From positions 54,838,019 through 54,902,018 of the forward strand of contig CM049306.1 of the NCBI GenBank assembly GCA_026874595.1: a stretch of DNA of 64,000 nt, written 5' to 3'. Shown in pieces: positions 49,801-62,568 of the stretch (within the stretch, counting starts at the first letter, position 1; each line of letters starts with the position of its first letter). This stretch comes from Sipunculus nudus. Lineage: Eukaryota; Annelida; Sipuncula; Golfingiida; Sipunculidae. The notes beneath the pieces were generated by a model. The model saw only the letters and a program-made list of their open reading frames with translations. It was not told the DNA's origin and made no database searches. The position numbers and the translations under genes were made by a program.

Positions 49801-52800
49801 TCTAGTCAGATACAAACTGCGGTGCCCATGAGAGACGGAGGCATTTCATCTTAACATCGTCGACAGAAAACACTGTTGGCAGTCGAGAAATTAGAGTCAT
49901 TTTAGAAATTATGCTTTCAAAATATTTTTTGGGGTCGAGAAATAAGAGGGATCGCCAAACTGGAATAAATACGGTATGCACGCTTGAGGGAGGGGTACAC
50001 TGGGGCAGCCAGGCAGCTTATGGCCAGCCACAGTTGATCCAGGTGTCCCACCCAACTTATCTAGTTGTTGTTTTGACCAACAACATAATAAGAAACTATA
50101 AATTAATAAATTTTTATTGGTTTATAATAACAAATTGAAGAAAAATTAATAGAAAAGAAATTTGTTAGTTGATGAGTAACAGGAAATTAACTTGCAGTTA
50201 CTGATGATGTAAGAATCTTGTATGGATGGATAGAATGTCAAGTATTCCAAATAACACCATGCAGTCACCTATGGTATTTTTCAGTTCAATTTTTAATGAT
50301 AACAAAAATAAATCATATTATTCATTACTTATCATTAGGGATCATATGAAGGAAATTAATGATAGACAAAGATGCAGTTGATAATATTAATCTAGATTCC
50401 TACTGTGTCTAGTATGTAGATTGATGTGAAAGTCTAAGTCCAAAGTGAATATATTACATTTTTTTTTTTTAATATAAATAAAAGACATAAAACCAGGTAC
50501 TTATGAACATTATTACATTATTTAAATTTGTGAATTTTGTATATTCTGGATTCTCAACATCATTGCTTGGCTAAAACTGAATAAATACCAGACATGGTGC
50601 AAATACTTTGCAAATGTATTTTAATACAAACATGAATCATTATAAAAAATCTTGCATAAGAATGGGAATTCAGGTGAAAATGAAAGTATATGAATACAAG
50701 TGCAAATACTTTAAAAATGTATTCATGAATGCATTCATGAATATATTCTATAATATTATTTTAATAATCACTTCAGTTATATTTTTATTTTTAATAAAAG
50801 TATAATTGGCACAATATTTGTTATTAAATTTTAATAAATAATTAAACACTTATATTATATGTGCTGCTTATAAGTTATATGGCCAAGTCAAAATCTGTGT
50901 GACAATAGCACTCCATTTGTCTATAAAATAAATGAAATCAATCCTCTTCCCTGTCTCCAAAGATACTATCAGAATCATACATAAGCTAAACACCAACAAC
51001 TCATAATACAGCTTTTATTTTTTACCACACAAAACCAGCATGTGCCTCATTTCCAAATCATTTTTTTTATCATATATAACAGCTGAGCGCCGTGACCCAT
51101 GGGTCCCTTGTTTTAATTATAATATAATATATAATACTTAACACTTAGAGCAATTAATTATTAAGTATGATTCAATTACCTTTAAAAAAATCATAAATCA
51201 TGATGCAGTGGAGACCTACAGAAAGAAACCTCAGCCAACCATTTTCATTTTTTTCAGGACTTTATTTCAATGAAAGTGGATTTCATTGTGGGTGAATATT
51301 ATAATATAGGCAGGGTTGGCAAGTCTTTCACACTAACTTCATTTTATATACCTTTAATAGATATTATGTAAAAAATAGTTTTTTACACCCAAGATGATTA
51401 GTGATAAAAAATAAAAACTCCTTATATTGGTTTTCTTATTTACAGAATTCAGTAATGATCTGCATCAAACAGGTATCATAATCCCACCGTGATGATAATG
51501 CTGATCAACCACAGGCTGATATCCCCTTAAAAATCACCTTAACAATTAGCTGATTCAGCTACCTAGTTTATGCAGTGCAAACCACAACCTCTATTGTCAC
51601 CAGTATTTATGTCTGGGCTAATGGGAGTCTAATCTATAACCTCCCTACTAAGGGCACCTCTCTATTGTGGCCAAAATATCCAGTCCCATAAGTGTCTGCA
51701 ATTCAGAGGTTCCACTGTATTTTAATCCAGTCCGAGACAGAACTCAGAGTAGCAAACACGCTAAAACTGTACAGCAAGCAAGTTTCAAGAATTTTGCTAT
51801 TACTATGAACTTAAAGGGTTGTTTACAAGTCTGACTGACTTAACTCGGGACAAAATTTTATGTATAATACTATGGAGTCTATAGTCTTCACAGTAAAATA
51901 AAACCTTACATTAAATAATGAAAAATAATCGATCATCAGCAGTTCTTTTATTTCAATCATTTAACACAATTTCACCACCTCGAATTCCTTCAACTATGCC
52001 ACATACAATACTTGCTTTATGTACAGCTAGTGTTAGAAACATCAATATGGACAGCTTATAAAAGACAAGATAGAAACCCAGTGTGTTTGTAGGGGTAAAC
52101 CTTTACCTTTATATCTTTGACTTGTAATTACAGGAGATGGTGTGTCACATGTTGGAGGATCCAGTTGTTCAAAATGCCAAGAAATTTCTGGAAATTGGAT
52201 GTGGCAGTGGAGCCATATCTGTGTCACTACTCAGTAAAGTTAAACAAGTAAGTGGTCATATATATTCTATATATATACTCTAAGTTTTGGTTATTTTTCT
52301 TTTACCAGGTAGGAATTGGTTTTGAAAATTAATACTACTATGCACATGTACTAAAAATCATGACATTTAAACGGTTAAAGCTAGGTCAGTATTCAACTTT
52401 TATGTATTAAAACTCCTGGTAAGACTTGGTTTAGGATCTAAGGTCAGGTTCATCATAAAAGCATGTACCTGTGATGTAGATTTGTGACATCTGTTGACTG
52501 TAATAGTATTAATTATATTGTCACAGGCTGAAGCTGTTGCTATTGACAAAAGTCCAGCTGCTTGCAAGCTGACAATGGAGAACGGAGGGCTTTGTGGTGT
52601 CCAGGACAGGCTGCAGGTCAATGAAATGGAACTAAATCAAGGTGTGTAAACTCAGGTTATCACTTTTGATCATAGCCTATACATGGATCGTAATGCTTTA
52701 AAATTTCGTCTTCCCAAAGGAAAGGCTTTTATGCAGGTTTCCTTTCCACAGGAAAGATTGCCTTTCCATTAAAGATGCATCCTACCATCATATCAAACTT

Positions 52801-55800
52801 TCATTCACACTTGGCTTATTGTAAACCTGATTCTTTCATCTTACATTCCATCTTACTTGGATATTTGCCTGCCAAATTGAGTGTGTATATAGTAACACTG
52901 TTATATCAGAAACATGATTTTTGCAGCGAAAAAAAAAACAGGAAAATACAGGAGAGGAGGGCCAAAATCCCAGGTTGTGTAAAAAATTATAGACGATTTT
53001 TATTAGAAAGTATAGGAAATATAGGGAGTCATTGGAACACCACTTGTAAAATATTTTGATTTTGATGTCATGTTTGTCTGCAAAATTTGCTCTGGAACCC
53101 TTAAAAAATTGTTGCAGTGGCTGAAAAAAAGGATCTCTCTGGATCTGCTTCTGAGGGTCCAAATTTTATGAATGACAAATATGTAAATTTTTGCTTTTCA
53201 GAGCTCTTGGAAAGGTTTAGCAAGTACCGAGGACCACGTTTATTCGATTTCGTTGTCAGTAACCCTCCATACATACCAACAGCAGATATGGAAGCACTTC
53301 AAATAGAATTAAAACAGTAAGTCTTCTTCTGGTATAGTAAAATGTACTTCCCTTGTTCATCAGATTCAAAATGTGATCTTTTAATGCGTCAAAAACAATA
53401 TTTCATATTTTGTTATCTACAGGTGTATTACAATATTTCTCAGTACACATGTATTTGGTCTTACATTCTACATTTAAAAGACATTTTAACTGGATTTATT
53501 CAGCCTCGTGGAATACTTTTGACATTACAATTTCACCTATTTTCTTTGGAGTATCACAGCAAAAATAGATTTACAGTATAGGTAGCATACAATATCCTGG
53601 ACCTCAGCATACTGCAGTAATTTTGCAATTACAAAGTATTTAGGCAAAAAAAAAATAAAATGTATGGTTCTCAGGCACCGCCCCCATCAATTTTGAACCC
53701 CCACATCAAAAATTTTTATTTTGATATTCAATAAACACTTACCAAATTTGAGCCTAGACATTTCTTTCAAGTAGATAAAATCATAAAATTTTGATAAAAT
53801 TTCCTTTGTACTGCAGTGCTTTTACTTGTTTAGCAAAATAAATCCGTTATTATCATGATTTTCCCTTATCATTTGACATTTTTAACATACAAAAAAAAAA
53901 ACGCCTGCTTGCATTGATTTCTGAAAAAAAATTGCTTGAGAACCAAACCTTATTTTTTTTTTACCTTACCATTGTTACCTAATATCATACACAATTTTGC
54001 ACAGAATGAATGTAAGACCCCTGCAGTAGAATGATGGGGTACATCTATCAGTCTGATATTTAGCAGACTTATTCTGTTTAATTCTTCTTGCAAATAGCAA
54101 ATTAGGCCACTTAACCTAAATATATAGATGTTAAAAGGCCTTGAGTAGTGTGTCAGGTACAGCTGAGCATGGTGGCTCATGGCACACTTGTTTTTCACTT
54201 ACAGCCAAAGATCTAAATCTGTATTACTTCTATCAATGTTGCAGGTTTGAAGATATGGAAGCATTACATGGTGGCCCTGATGGCATGGATGTTGTCTCTC
54301 TCCTCCTGAAGATGGCGCCACTTGTACTCAAACCAAATGGGTAAGGTCAGAGTAATCTGACCCACATTGAAATCAGTGAACATTAGTGAGAGAGGAATGA
54401 TCCAGATCATTCTATTGTAGGTCAGCCTCTTATCAACTGTCTGATTTTTCAAGTTGGTGAGCTTGTACAGTCCGTGCCAGCTAAGAGGAGATATTCAGGT
54501 TAACAAGTCTAAATATGTACTACACTTTATATACCTATGCCATATGTATAGTATATATGTATATATGTCTCTATGCAAAACATCCCAAACAATGAGCGCC
54601 AGGGTTGGGGTCAAATACAGTGTGCCAAATACAAATACAAATATAAAAATGATACCTGGTCTCCTCCAAATTCAAATACAAGTGACTGAAGATAAATACA
54701 AATACAAATGCAGAACATCAAATACAAATACAATTACAATTACGCTAAAATGTAGGTTATACAGAATATTTATAAATTTCCAGCACCATAAATATTCATA
54801 ATTTCTAAGGGAGAAGTGAAACACTTGACGTGATGCTGTCTTTTGGGTTGTTCAGAAGTTTTGTAGTAGTTCATTTTTAAAATTATGACAGATATAAATA
54901 TGTATTTCTATTTGTACATTATTTGATCAAATACATCAAATATTGAGATCAAATACAGATAAAAATATCATTTTGCACAACACAAATTCAAATATAAATA
55001 CAAATACATACTTTGACTGTATGTAAATACCAATACAAATATGTATTTGACCCCAACGTTAGTGAGCGTCCATTTTGTTGAACACACTGCAGGAGGTACT
55101 GGTAGTTTTACTTGACATGAGTGATGGGGGACCCTAGGGTCATGGTGTGTGATAGGACTTAGACTTGTGATAGGACTTAGACTTGTGGTAGGACTTGTGA
55201 TAGGACTTGTGGTAGGACTTAGACTTGTGATAGGACTTGTGACAGGAATTAGACTTGTGATAGGACTTAGACTTGTGATAGGACCTGTCTTGTGGTAGGA
55301 CTTGTGACAGGAATTAGACTTGTGGTAGGATTTAGACTTGTGGTAGGACTTGTGACAGGAATTAGACTTGTGCTGGGACTTAGACTTGTGATAGGACCTG
55401 TCTTGTGGTAGGACTTGTGACAGGAATTAGACTTGTGGTAGGACCTGTCTTGTGGTAGGACTTGTGACAGGAATTAGACTTTTGATAGGATTTAGACTTG
55501 TGACAGGACTTAGACTTGTGGTAGGACTTGTGACAGGACTTAGACTTGTGGTAGGACTTAGACTTGTGGTAGGACTTGTGACAGGAATTAGACTTGTGAT
55601 GGGACTTAGACTTGTGATAGGACCTGTCTTGTGGTAGGACTTGTGACAGGAATTAGACTTGTGGTAGGATTTAGACTTGTGGTAGGACTTGTGACAGGAA
55701 TTAGACTTTTGATAGGATTTAGACTTGTGATATGACTTAGACTTGTGGTAGGACTTGTGACAGGAATTAGACTTGTGATGGGACTTAGACTTGTGATAGG

Positions 55801-58702
55801 ACCTGTCTTGTGGTAGGACTTGTGACAGGAATTAGACTTGTGGTAGGACCTGTCTTGTGGTAGGATTGTGACAGGAATAAGACTTGTGATGGGACTTAAA
55901 CTTGTGATAAGACATAGACTTGTGGTAGGACTTGTGACAGGAATTAGACTTGTGACAGGAATTAGACTTGTGGTAGGATTTGTGATGGGACTTAGACTTG
56001 TGATAAGACTTAGACTTGTGGTAGGACTTGTGACAGGAATTAGACTTGTGATAAGACTTAGACTTGTGGTAGGACTTGAGACAGGAATTAGACTTGTGAT
56101 AAGACTTAGTCTTGTGGTAGGATTGTTACAGGAATTAGACTTGTGATGGGACTTAAACTTGTGATAAGACTTAGACTTGTGGTAGGACTTGTGACAGGAA
56201 TTAGACTTGTGATAAGACTTAGACTTGTGGTAGGATTTGTGACAGGAATTAGACTTGTGATAAGACTTAGACTTGTAGTAGGGGTTGTGACAGGAATTAG
56301 ACTTGTGATGGGACTTGTGACAGGAATTAGACTTGTGGTAGGACTTGTGACAGGAATTAGACTTGTGATAAGACTTAGACTTGTGGTAGGACTTGTGACA
56401 GGAATTAGACTTGTGATAAGACTTAGACTTGTGGTAGGATTTGTGACAGGAATTAGACTTTTGATAAGACTTAGACTTGTGGTAGGACTTGTGACAGGAA
56501 TTAGACTTGTGATAAGACTTAGACTTGTGGTAGGACTTGTGACAGGAATTAGACTTGTGATAAGACTTTGACTTGTGGTAGGACTTGTGACAGTAATGAG
56601 ACATGTGATGGGACTTAGACTTGTGATAAGACTTAGACTTGTGGTAGGACTTGTGACAGGAATTAGACTTGTGATATGACTTAGACTTGTGATAGGACTT
56701 AGACTTGTGGTAGGACTTGTGACAGGAGTTAGACTTGTGATGGGACTTAGACTTGTGATAGGACTTAGACTTGTAGTAGGACTTGTGACAGGAATTAGAC
56801 TTGTGATGGGACTTAGACTTGTGATAGGACTTAGACTTGTGGTAGGATTTGTGACAGGAATTAGACTTTTGATAGGACTTAGACTTGTGATAAGACTTAG
56901 ACTTGTGGTAGGACTTGTGACAGGACTTAGACTTGTGATAGGACTTGGACTTGTGATTAGACTTGATTTTGATAGGACTTAGAAGTCAGGACTCAATATA
57001 TATGTAACTGAGCCCATGATAGTTAAGTGACTGAGCCCATCTCAAGCCTAAGGACAAAAGTCACACAAAGTTGAAACTTGGACTTTCAAATTGGGGAAAA
57101 CTCTGAATAATATACAGACTTGTACAAGTGAACTTTTGCTAGATTATAAAATAAATTGAAGTATATATATACAAAGCTTTGCATAGGGAGGTAAATGCAT
57201 TTAAACATTAAAGTAAAAAGCATGTATAAACTATGACAAAAATCTACATGATTATCTCATGATGATTTCCATGTGTTTTAAATGACTTTTTATCAGTCTC
57301 TGACTTTGACTGGAGGTCTAAGAGACTTGGAATTGAAGATGGTGGACTTGGACTAGAACCTGAAGGACTCAGACACTGGGACTCAGATGGTGTGGACTCA
57401 ACCACATAAGGCCAAAACAAAGAAAAGTCGTGGTTCAGCATCAGTTTCAACCCCCGCATGGAAAATTTTGATTTTGATCTTTCAAGAAGATAAAATAATA
57501 CGTTTGATAAGATTTCCTTTGATATGTAGTGTTTGACCTGTTCAGAAAAAGAATTCTTTAATTTTCATGCTTTTCCCTGATCATATGGCATTTTGATCAA
57601 AACATACTAAAAAGGTAAAAAAAAAATATTGTCTTCCTGCACTGATTTCTGAAAAGAAACTGCCAGAGAACCATACCTTTTTTTTTTGGTCTACTGGTTC
57701 ACACAGATGCTGGATCTCCAGGTGAAGAGGCCAAAAAAAAGTAAGGACACCAGTTGCCTGGAAACTGAAATCTGAAATTCTAACAAATGGACAGTACAGT
57801 AAGATACTGTATAAATAATCATGCACTAGCATGGATATTGGCACAATTTTCTTTTGACAAATAAATTAATTCTGATTAGCATGGGATAGAAATTCAGGTG
57901 CTTATGGTGTCAGTCTCATCTCATGTTGGGCACGGGTTCCTCTGCTATGTAAAGAACCTGAATGTAATAAAGAATGTATTCCAATCTGAGGTTATCATTA
58001 CACAGATTATGCAGATAAAAATTTTGCTCCTATATAACTTAAAAATCAATTTAAAAATAAAAATGGAGATTGAGCTTTTAAGTGCCACATGGTCCACTTA
58101 CTCAATGTCATATTTTTATTATATTATAACATTTTATTTATATTTTTAATATATAATACAATATTACATATTTCAGCTCTCTGTGGCTGGAGGTGGACTC
58201 CACTCACCCAGAAAAGATTCGCACTCTGTTACAGAGCAAAGATCATCCTCATCTTACATTCAAAGAGGTCTTTAGAGACTTTAATGGCAAGTAAGTACAG
58301 CCTAAGAACATCAGGATTGTGTGATACGTAATCAAAATGTCAAAGTCATCATTAATAAAATATGCACCATCTAAAAAAGGGGTTTAGTCCTTATAAGGTT
58401 TAAGTGAGTTGCTCTCATGTCCGTTTTTTTATGAATTAGCAACTTATATTTTGCCATGTTTTACTACATGAGAAATGTTATAACTTAGTCAGGGTTAAAG
58501 GTTATCATAGTGTTAAAAGTTCAATGGTTAAAGTTCACCTGAGTTTCTTTTCACTACTTTGTTCTGTTTAATTCAGATTCTTATTTTATGTGATCATCTT
58601 ATTTAATGCAATTGTGCAAATGTACAATTGAAGCTTACTGAATTCTGTTTCATTTACAGACCTCGAGTTTGTTTCATTCAGTACACCCCACCGTCAGAAT
58701 GA
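43781..58702 (+). CDS. HEMK1: HEMK1: mitochondrial release-factor glutamine N5-methyltransferase, complete (10 exons)
   Basis: Exons: 43781-43809, 45334-45529, 46391-46473, 46884-46977, 52134-52247, 52527-52641, 53202-53316, 54245-54340, 58177-58290 and 58660-58702. They sum to 999 bp, one open frame of 332 codons plus TGA, close to the usual family length of about 340. HemK/PrmC enzymes transfer methyl from S-adenosylmethionine to the glutamine of the GGQ motif of class I release factors. The animal HEMK1 acts in mitochondria. Visible: a basic, Arg/Ser/Leu-rich N-terminus (possible targeting peptide), a helical N-terminal domain (about 30-110), FIPRPETE (127-134), motif [11 protein letters not shown] (153-162), acidic D179 in AVAIDKS, catalytic NPPY at 231-234, GGPDGMD (258-264) and a C-terminal VCFIQY strand. 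Every intron is GT-AG. The start has G at -3 and +4. The paralogue HEMK2/N6AMT1 is shorter and lacks the N-terminal domain, so HEMK1 fits better. Confidence 0.95.
44555..45176. mobile_element. TIR element (MITE) in HEMK1 intron 1
   Basis: 622 bp with about 40-bp terminal inverted repeats: left TAGTCCGTTCCAGTACCCCT then GTCCACCTG, right inverted TAGTCCGTTCCTGTACCCCT then GTTCACCTG, and both continue TTTTTCGCG. It is flanked by TA (44553-44554, 45177-45178). No transposase. A TA duplication points to the Tc1/mariner-pogo group. Confidence 0.8.
45334..45529 (+). CDS. HEMK1: HEMK1 coding exon 2
   Basis: Residues 10 (split codon) to 75. Arg/Lys-rich presequence remainder, then the start of the helical substrate-recognition domain with [12 protein letters not shown]. 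Acceptor TATTCCAG, donor GTAAGT. Confidence 0.94.
46391..46473 (+). CDS. HEMK1: HEMK1 coding exon 3
   Basis: Residues 76-102 plus two bases of R103, helical N-terminal domain ([13 protein letters not shown]). Acceptor TTCTAG, donor GTATAT. Confidence 0.88.
46884..46977 (+). CDS. HEMK1: HEMK1 coding exon 4
   Basis: Residues 103-134. [13 protein letters not shown] and the family hallmark FIPRPETE that leads into the methyltransferase fold. Acceptor TTTTCAG, donor GTAATG. It is followed by a 5.2-kb repeat-filled intron. Confidence 0.95.
48074..48394. mobile_element. Family E TIR element, copy E1, TA insertion in B2
   Basis: Ends AGGCCAAAATAAAA and, inverted, AGCCCCAAAAAAATAAAA. TA on both sides (48072-48073, 48395-48396). 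The related uninterrupted sequence near 9700 reads CATATATAATATACATATTT, the empty site. Confidence 0.8.
48887..49974. mobile_element. Family F TIR element, TA insertion in B2
   Basis: 1088 bp. Left CCGTATTTATTCTAATTTGG, right inverted CCGTATTTATTCCAGTTTGG, both followed by CGA. TA on both sides (48885-48886, 49975-49976). The empty site in B1 at about 2412-2425 has a single TA. Four same-strand copies of GTCGAGA sit in pairs near the two ends (48939, 48991, 49882, 49934). Encodes no transposase: non-autonomous, Tc1/mariner-pogo type by target. Confidence 0.85.
52134..52247 (+). CDS. HEMK1: HEMK1 coding exon 5
   Basis: Residues 135-172 with SAM-binding motif [16 protein letters not shown]. 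Acceptor ATTACAG, donor GTAAGT. Confidence 0.96.
52248..53201. other. HEMK1 introns 5 and 6
   Basis: Introns 52248-52526 and 52642-53201, separated by exon 6. No repeats recognised. Confidence 0.85.
52527..52641 (+). CDS. HEMK1: HEMK1 coding exon 6
   Basis: Residues 173-210 plus one base of E211. [14 protein letters not shown] includes D179, the acidic residue that typically binds the SAM ribose. Acceptor TCACAG, donor GTGTGT. Confidence 0.95.
53202..53316 (+). CDS. HEMK1: HEMK1 coding exon 7
   Basis: Residues 211-248 plus two bases of Q249. [13 protein letters not shown] holds the NPPY motif (231-234) that binds the substrate glutamine. Acceptor TTTTCAG, donor GTAAGT. Confidence 0.96.
53317..54244. 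other. HEMK1 intron 7
   Basis: 928 bp. Holds family E copy E2 and a decayed family A/B terminus at about 54163-54193 (CAGCTGAGCATGG, CTCATGG, CACTTG). Confidence 0.85.
53642..53966. mobile_element. Family E TIR element, copy E2
   Basis: Inverted relative to E1. Ends AGGCAAAAAAAAAATAAAAT and, inverted, AGGTAAAAAAAAAATAAGG. Shares ATGGTTCTCAGGCA, CATTTGACATTTTTAA and TTGATTTCTGAAAAA blocks with E1 and E3. The target duplication is degraded. Confidence 0.65.
54245..54340 (+). CDS. HEMK1: HEMK1 coding exon 8
   Basis: Residues 249-280 plus two bases of G281. [17 protein letters not shown] matches the conserved AL-GG-DG block of HemK enzymes. Acceptor TTGCAG, donor GTAAGG. Confidence 0.95.
54601..55062. 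mobile_element. hAT-like MITE with AAATAC-rich interior
   Basis: Left end AGGGTTGGGGTCAAATAC, right inverted AACGTTGGGGTCAAATAC. Flanked by imperfect 8-bp repeats TGAGCGCC (54593-54600) and TGAGCGTC (55063-55070), the duplication length of hAT transposons. The interior is mostly AAATAC-type hexamers. No coding capacity. Confidence 0.7.
55149..56982. repeat. Hexamer-phased minisatellite in HEMK1 intron 8
   Basis: About 1.83 kb built from six-base blocks GGACTT, AGACTT, GGAATT, GTGATA, GTGGTA and GTGACA, in 18-, 24- and 30-bp higher-order units such as GGACTTAGACTTGTGATA. Because nearly every unit is a multiple of six, frames stay open on both strands, including a 332-codon minus-strand frame (55606-56604) rich in His-Lys-Ser. 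That frame is a composition artefact. Confidence 0.95.
57409..57692. mobile_element. Family E TIR element, copy E3
   Basis: Left end AGGCCAAAACAAAG preceded by TA (57407-57408). The right end TTTTTTTTTTGGTC is followed by TA. Internal blocks match E1 and E2 (ATCATATGGCATTTTGATC, CACTGATTTCTGAAAAG, GAGAACCATACC). Confidence 0.65.
58177..58290 (+). CDS. HEMK1: HEMK1 coding exon 9
   Basis: Residues 281-318 plus two bases of K319. [14 protein letters not shown] is the family's E-(IV)-(GD) strand near the C-terminus. Acceptor TTTCAG, donor GTAAGT. Confidence 0.93.
58660..58702 (+). CDS. HEMK1: HEMK1 coding exon 10 and stop
   Basis: Residues 319-332, [13 protein letters not shown] then TGA at 58700-58702. 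Acceptor TTTACAG. Confidence 0.92.
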
Positions 58703-60905
<2,203 letters not shown>

Positions 60906-61489
60906 TAAGAGTATAAGAGTATTTTATAATTGGCTAGGCCGAGTGTAAGTTAAATTTTGCATAAAGATAGTTCTGATTATTCTGTTTTCCCTGGAACACA
61001 TATTGTTATACTTCTGAAGGACCTAATATATACTAGAATATAACCAGAAGCTGACAATAGCCATCAGTCGAAAGCATAATGTGTAAGTATGAATGCATAT
61101 CTGTTCGTATGTCTCTAGTTCTAAATTTGAACCAGAGATATATGTAGTACCTTTGCAAGTCTCATAAGAGAAGTGATATCGATCTCTTTGATGATAAACA
61201 TTCTGTGGGAAGTTACCTGTAAAATGTCTTTAGCAACCTCGGAGGGCAGAAATGCCCCATCTCTGACCTTGAACAAGAATTTGTTATTCTAAATCTATTC
61301 CGAGGAAATGAAGTACCAATGGTTAATTTCATTTCAGTGTCCTGCTCGCTATACAAAAAAAATTACAGTTCATAACAAGCAAATTTGTCCCCTGAAGATG
61401 TCCCAACAGGACGAAATGTGTGAATTGGGAACACAAAGGAAACTGTTTGTTTTGTAGCTGGTGATAATAAATTTTTAGACAGACACTCC
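60906..61489. other. Intergenic DNA downstream of HEMK1, nothing identified
   Basis: No ORF or repeat structure recognised. Confidence 0.4.
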
Positions 61490-61660
61490 AAAAGCAATCC
61501 CAACCAAGGTGTATGCATTAGAGCAATGAGTGACTCAAATTTGAATGAAATTCGATAATATTTAAGAAAGTTATTGCACAGAAACAAAAACCTGATAGAC
61601 CGACAGGCAGACAAACAAAGCAAAATCAATGTCCCCCGTTCCGCGGAAGAGGGGAACAAA
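61490..61660 (+). repeat. Hairpin-ended dispersed repeat (family I)
   Basis: TGAATGAAATTCGATAATAT, then GACCGACAGGCAGACAAAC, then the terminal palindrome-like CCCCCGTTCCGCGGAAGAGG. The end plan is again a GACA-type tract followed by a hairpin. Confidence 0.5.
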
Positions 61661-61768
61661 ATATTAAGATACTGCCTGATGCAGCAGTTACAAATCAAGG
61701 CCAAAAGTGACACCTTATTTCTTTATAATATAAAAGTGGTTACTGAGAAATAAGCTCACTATTTTAGT

Positions 61769-61905
61769 TAAGTCCCCCGCCGTAAGGAAGGAGGACTACT
61801 AAAATGGTTCGCGTCTGGCCTTCCGTCCATCCGTCAAGCCCCATTCTTTACCAGACATCCTAGAGACCCCTGCTACTTTCTTCACCGAATTTTAGTCCTA
61901 CATGA
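61769..61905 (-). repeat. Hairpin-ended dispersed repeat (family J), inverted
   Basis: Starts on the plus strand GTCCCCCGCCGTAAGGAAGG then AGGACTACTAAAATGG and CCGTCCATCCGTC, the mirror image of the family I end. The two termini face each other about 110 bp apart. Confidence 0.5.
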
Positions 61906-62568
61906 GTGACATGATTTGTAACCTGCAGGTGGTACCATCTCCGCGTATCGGCTTTCTGCGGTCCACAATAATTTTTCACTATCCTTCAGATAACTCCATA
62001 AATAAGTACACTTCAGGTTTCAAATCATGTAAATTATGCAAGGATTCTACGGGAATAGGGAATTTTATGAATACTATATTGAATAGAATAATTCTCACAC
62101 TGCTATTTCCACAGGACTTAACATTTTGATGGTCGCGACATTTTCTTGTTTCCATTATATGGTGCAAAATCAGTTATCTCATGTAACAGACATTACCAAA
62201 TTTTCTAGACGTATTGATCACATGACTGGCAAGTATTTTTTTTTTTATTTTCTGCGGTGCAAGTTAGTCTTTTCCAATTTATTTCAGGTAAGTCTGTATA
62301 TAAGAACACTTAAGCCTTCGCATCATCTGCAAGGATTTCTTTAAGCTAGGGAAAAATCATGAATACTGCATTGAATAGAATTATTTTCAGACTGATGTTT
62401 CCACAGAACTCCACAGTATATTGCTGATTTAGATTTTTTTTTTCATTTTACATGTCATTTATGGGGCTAAATCTTTTTTACATTTAATTTCATGAACCAC
62501 ACCTCCAATCTTCACCAAATTGTTCAGGCGTGTTTAATAATTTCACTTGCCATTAGGATAACTAAATA
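61906..62568. other. AT-rich DNA, nothing identified
   Basis: Two diverged similar stretches, about 62040-62120 and 62345-62410 (ATTGAATAGAAT, TTTCCACAG), may be an internal duplication. No gene seen. Confidence 0.35.

Larger units (their letters stand above)
47124..51110 (-). mobile_element. Family B repeat, inverted copy B2, carrying two insertions
   Basis: Read on the minus strand: 5' end at 51110 CAAGGGACCCATGGGTCACG, 3' hairpin at 47156-47128 then AAAA. It follows B1 (1270-3897) through most of its length, including both 650-bp modules. Without the 321-bp insertion at 48074 and the 1088-bp insertion at 48887 it would be about 2.6 kb, like B1. It fills most of HEMK1 intron 4. Confidence 0.8.
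46978..52133. other. HEMK1 intron 4, 5.2 kb, mostly repeat B2 and its insertions
   Basis: 47124-51110 is the inverted family B copy with two later insertions. 51111-52133 is AT-rich DNA without recognised features. Confidence 0.9.
54341..58176. other. HEMK1 intron 8, 3.8 kb
   Basis: Contains the AAATAC-rich hAT-like element, the 1.8-kb minisatellite and family E copy E3. Confidence 0.9.

Noticed and set aside
55606-56604. 332-codon minus-strand open frame rich in His-Lys-Ser
   Set aside because: It is the translation of the hexamer minisatellite inside HEMK1 intron 8. Several other frames are open for the same reason, and it switches repeat frame partway.
55149-56982. CRISPR-like array
   Set aside because: Units are contiguous and diverged with no unique spacers. 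It is a eukaryotic minisatellite in an intron.
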